A stretch of DNA of 6,985 bases from Fodinibacter sp045807225 (GTDB taxonomy: Bacteria; Actinomycetota; Actinomycetes; Actinomycetales; Dermatophilaceae), in assembly GCA_045807225.1 (NCBI GenBank), contig JBJMHU010000214.1:1-6985 (forward strand), written 5' to 3'. The notes beneath the pieces were generated by a model. The model was not told the DNA's origin, did no database searches, and saw only the letters and a list, made by a program, of their open reading frames with translations. Of the stretch, positions 5,176 to 6,985 are shown piece after piece (within the stretch, counting starts at the first letter, position 1; every line of letters starts with the position of its first letter). Position numbers and translations under genes: made by a program.

Positions 5176-6150
5176 ATGACCTCCTCCCTGACCGACCGCT
5201 ACGTGAGCGCCACCGTGCGCAGCCTCGACGACGAGCAGCGCGCCGAGGTGGAGCGCGAGCTGCGCACGACGATCGAGGACATGATCGACGGCCGGCTGCA
5301 GGCCGGAGCCCCGTCGCGCCCGGATGCCGAGCGGGAGGTGCTCGTCGAGCTCGGCGACCCGGTGCGCCTGGCGGCCGGCTACTCCGGGCGCCCCCTCTAC
5401 CTCATCGGCCCGGCGGTCTACCCGCAGTGGCGCCGGGTGCTCACCCTGCTGCTCTCGACGCTGCCCCCGCTGGTGGCCGCGATCAACCTGGTCGTGCGCC
5501 TCTTCGTCGACGACGTCGCGACCGACGGCATCGGCCCAGCCGTGGTGGGGGCCCTGTGGGTGGGTCTGATGGTGGCCGTCAACGTCGTCGTCTGGGTCAC
5601 TGTCGTCTTCGCCCTCGCCGAACGCGGCCGGGTCGCCGACGTCGAGCTCGGCTGGGACCCAGACCAGCTGCCCGACGACGGCACGGCATCCGTGGGGCTG
5701 GGGGACACCGTGGGCAGGGTCGGTCTCGTCGTCGCGGCGGGACTGGCGATCCTGTGGCAGCAGACCAGCTCGCCGGTGACCGCGGACGGCGCCTCCGTGC
5801 CGGTGCTCGACCCCTCGCTGTGGTCGGGGGTCCTGCCGGCGTTGCTGCTGGTGCTGGCCGGCCAGGCGGTCGTGGCCGTGGTCGTGTACCGGCGCGGCCG
5901 TTGGAGCGCCGGGCTGCTGGCGGCCGAGGTGGCCCTCGACCTCGCCTTCGCCGTGCCGGTGCTGCTCCTGCTGTGGACGGGCAGCCTCTTCAACCCGGCC
6001 TTCGTCGACGTGCTCGTCGACGGCGGCTGGGCCGACGCCGAGCGCGACCTCACCGTCACCACCGCCATCGGGGTCGTGGTCGTGCTCGTCTGGAGTGTGG
6101 TCGACGCCGTGCGCGCCCGGCGCCGACCGCAGCCCGCCGGCCGCCGCTGA
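5176..6150 (+). CDS. HAAS-domain (permease prefix domain-like) integral membrane protein
   Basis: The 324-residue product starts with a soluble helical domain at about 1-70 (LTDRYVSATVRSLDDEQRAEV, then LVELGDPVRLAAGY at 56-69). This matches the HAAS / permease-prefix / DUF1700-type domain typically encoded beside PadR regulators. Six hydrophobic segments follow at about 87-110, 122-147, 178-195, 217-237, 246-268 and 293-313, and the chain ends in a short basic tail (RARRRPQPAGRR). The N-terminal domain should be cytoplasmic, and the even number of helices and basic tail put the C-terminus there too. No ATPase, catalytic or transporter motif is evident, so it is more likely a sensory or regulatory membrane protein than a known transporter. 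It is very probably co-transcribed with padR and so repressed by it. The DNA just around its stop codon is duplicated. Confidence 0.85.
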   Translation: MTSSLTDRYVSATVRSLDDEQRAEVERELRTTIEDMIDGRLQAGAPSRPDAEREVLVELGDPVRLAAGYSGRPLYLIGPAVYPQWRRVLTLLLSTLPPLVAAINLVVRLFVDDVATDGIGPAVVGALWVGLMVAVNVVVWVTVVFALAERGRVADVELGWDPDQLPDDGTASVGLGDTVGRVGLVVAAGLAILWQQTSSPVTADGASVPVLDPSLWSGVLPALLLVLAGQAVVAVVVYRRGRWSAGLLAAEVALDLAFAVPVLLLLWTGSLFNPAFVDVLVDGGWADAERDLTVTTAIGVVVVLVWSVVDAVRARRRPQPAGRR

Positions 6151-6167
6151 GGCCCGCCGCCGCTGAG
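6132..6167 (+). repeat. Short tandem duplication across the HAAS gene stop codon
   Basis: A 20-base unit at 6132-6151 and a 16-base unit at 6152-6167 differ only by a four-base GCCG insertion. Each ends in CCGCTGAG, so the stop codon is present twice. Slippage in this GC-rich tract is the simplest cause. Confidence 0.65.
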
Positions 6168-6188
6168 CCCCGGCGCCGCGGGGGTTTC
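6168..6188 (+). terminator. Weak terminator-like hairpin after the padR-HAAS operon
   Basis: CCCCG at 6168-6172 pairs with CGGGG at 6179-6183 around a six-base loop, and is followed by GTTTC. The stem is short and the T-run has only three bases, so this is at most a weak intrinsic terminator. It is nevertheless placed 17 bases after the operon's last stop codon. Confidence 0.3.
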
Positions 6189-6200
6189 GGCCCGCCCCGA

Positions 6201-6231
6201 TGGGTAGGGACGGTGGCAGCCACCAGCCCAA
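6201..6231. promoter_or_regulatory. Palindrome upstream of the dehydrogenase gene
   Basis: GGTGGC at 6212-6217 and GCCACC at 6219-6224 form a perfect 13-bp palindrome around A6218. TGGG at 6201-6204 and CCCA at 6228-6231 could extend it as an outer stem. It lies 37 bases before the dehydrogenase start, just after a TAGGGA that could be a poor -10. It could be an operator or an mRNA leader hairpin. The rest of the gap (6151-6261) shows only the duplication, the weak hairpin and the ribosome binding site. Confidence 0.35.
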
Positions 6232-6246
6232 CCAGCACACGAGCCC

Positions 6247-6254
6247 AGGGGAGG
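6247..6254 (+). promoter_or_regulatory. Ribosome binding site of the dehydrogenase gene
   Basis: AGGGGAGG ends seven bases before the ATG at 6262. It is the strongest Shine-Dalgarno in the window and fixes this start. Confidence 0.8.
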
Positions 6255-6261
6255 CAGACAG

Positions 6262-6985
6262 ATGAAGGCGATGGTGTACCGCGGTCCGTACAAGGTGCGG
6301 GTCGAGGAGAAGGACGTTCCCAAGATCGAGCACCCGAACGACGCCATCGTGCGGGTCACCACGGCCGCCATCTGCGGCTCCGACCTGCACCTCTACCACG
6401 GCATGATGCCGGACACCCGGGTCGGCACGACCTTCGGCCACGAGTTCATCGGGGTCGTGGAGGAGGTCGGCCCCTCGGTCGAGAACCTCAGTGTCGGCGA
6501 CCGGGTGATGGTGCCGTTCAACATCTACTGCGGCTCGTGCTTCTTCTGCGCCCGCGGCCTGTACTCCAACTGCCACAACGTCAACCCGAACGCGACCGCG
6601 GTCGGCGGCATCTACGGCTACTCGCACACCACCGGCGGCTACGACGGGGGCCAGGCCGAGTTCGTCCGGGTGCCGTTCGCCGACGTCGGGCCCGCGGTGA
6701 TCCCGGACTGGCTGGACGACGAAGACGCCGTCCTGCTCACCGACGCGCTCGCCACCGGCTACTTCGGCGCCCAGCTCGGCGAAATCGCCGAGGGTGACGT
6801 CGTCGTGGTCTTCGGGGCCGGGCCGGTGGGCCTGTTCGCGGCGAAGTCGGCGTGGCTGATGGGCGCGGGCCGGGTGATCGTCGTGGATCACCTCGACTAC
6901 CGGCTCGAGAAGGCGCGTGAGTTCGCCCATGCCGAACCGATCAGCTTCACCGAGCACGGCGACGTGGTCCGCCACCTCAAGCACA
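6262..6985 (+). CDS. Zinc-dependent alcohol dehydrogenase, glutathione-independent formaldehyde dehydrogenase-like (3' partial)
   Basis: The visible 241 residues belong to the medium-chain dehydrogenase/reductase superfamily; members of this subfamily are usually near 390 residues, so about the last third is missing. The GroES-like catalytic domain carries the catalytic zinc ligands C38 and H60-E61, and the structural zinc cysteines C90, C93, C96 and C104. GGQAEFVRVPFADVG (129-143) and LTDALATGY (159-167) resemble the formaldehyde dehydrogenase-like branch. The Rossmann fold starts with G185-x-G187-x-x-G190, and D209 ends the second strand, which favours NAD over NADP. The expected reaction is cytoplasmic NAD-dependent oxidation of an alcohol or hydrated aldehyde. 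The true substrate is uncertain, because this branch includes many broad-range dehydrogenases. The start is set by a strong Shine-Dalgarno. It lies 111 bases after the padR-HAAS operon and is probably transcribed separately. Confidence 0.92.
   Translation, partial: MKAMVYRGPYKVRVEEKDVPKIEHPNDAIVRVTTAAICGSDLHLYHGMMPDTRVGTTFGHEFIGVVEEVGPSVENLSVGDRVMVPFNIYCGSCFFCARGLYSNCHNVNPNATAVGGIYGYSHTTGGYDGGQAEFVRVPFADVGPAVIPDWLDDEDAVLLTDALATGYFGAQLGEIAEGDVVVVFGAGPVGLFAAKSAWLMGAGRVIVVDHLDYRLEKAREFAHAEPISFTEHGDVVRHLKH

Noticed and set aside
5034..6797. Plus-strand open frame of 587 codons in another frame
   Set aside because: It overlaps padR, the HAAS gene and the dehydrogenase out of frame, and its composition is dominated by R, A, P and G, typical of a shifted frame.
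5023..6984. Minus-strand open frame of 653 codons
   Set aside because: It spans three well-supported plus-strand genes, and its protein is low-complexity without motifs. Long antisense frames are expected at this GC content.
1..6985. Defence system, biosynthetic cluster or prophage
   Set aside because: No nuclease, toxin-antitoxin, integrase, transposase, CRISPR repeat or biosynthetic enzyme set is present. Codon and base use look uniform from end to end.

Overview
The window is very GC-rich DNA with strongly GC-ending codons. Together with the gene families present (a TIGR03960-type radical SAM protein, a two-transmembrane K+ channel with an RCK domain, a double-hotdog thioesterase and a PadR/HAAS pair) this points to an Actinomycetota chromosome. 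A Micrococcales member, perhaps near Intrasporangiaceae, is my guess but the sequence does not prove it. All seven genes are on the + strand. I see no tRNA, rRNA, CRISPR array, transposase or phage gene.

Layout. (1) 1-1962: radical SAM protein, open at its 5' end. (2) 2009-2515: small secreted lipoprotein of unrecognised family. (3) 2611-3660: Ion_trans_2/TrkA-N (RCK) potassium channel. (4) 3674-4621: acyl-CoA thioesterase with two hotdog domains. (5) 4622-4783: a 162-base gap holding a 22-bp-arm inverted repeat (4631-4721), then a good sigma70-type promoter (-35 at 4747, -10 at 4771) with a 13-bp palindrome in its spacer. (6) 4784-5113 and 5176-6150: a PadR repressor and a six-helix membrane protein with an N-terminal HAAS domain, almost certainly one operon. 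(7) 6151-6261: a gap with a short tandem duplication, a weak hairpin and a second palindrome. (8) 6262-6985: a zinc-dependent alcohol/formaldehyde dehydrogenase-like protein, cut off by the window end.

How the genes relate. Genes 1 to 4 look like independent housekeeping or accessory genes lying in tandem. Genes 2, 3, 4 and padR each have a -10-like hexamer 6-7 bases before the chosen start and little or no convincing Shine-Dalgarno, which suggests leaderless transcripts. The HAAS gene and the dehydrogenase instead have clear Shine-Dalgarno sites. The PadR/HAAS pair is the only evident regulatory module. No clearly new multi-gene system is visible. The best leads are the large inverted repeat at 4631-4721, the PadR promoter/operator, and the absence of the usual DUF2344 partner after the radical SAM gene.
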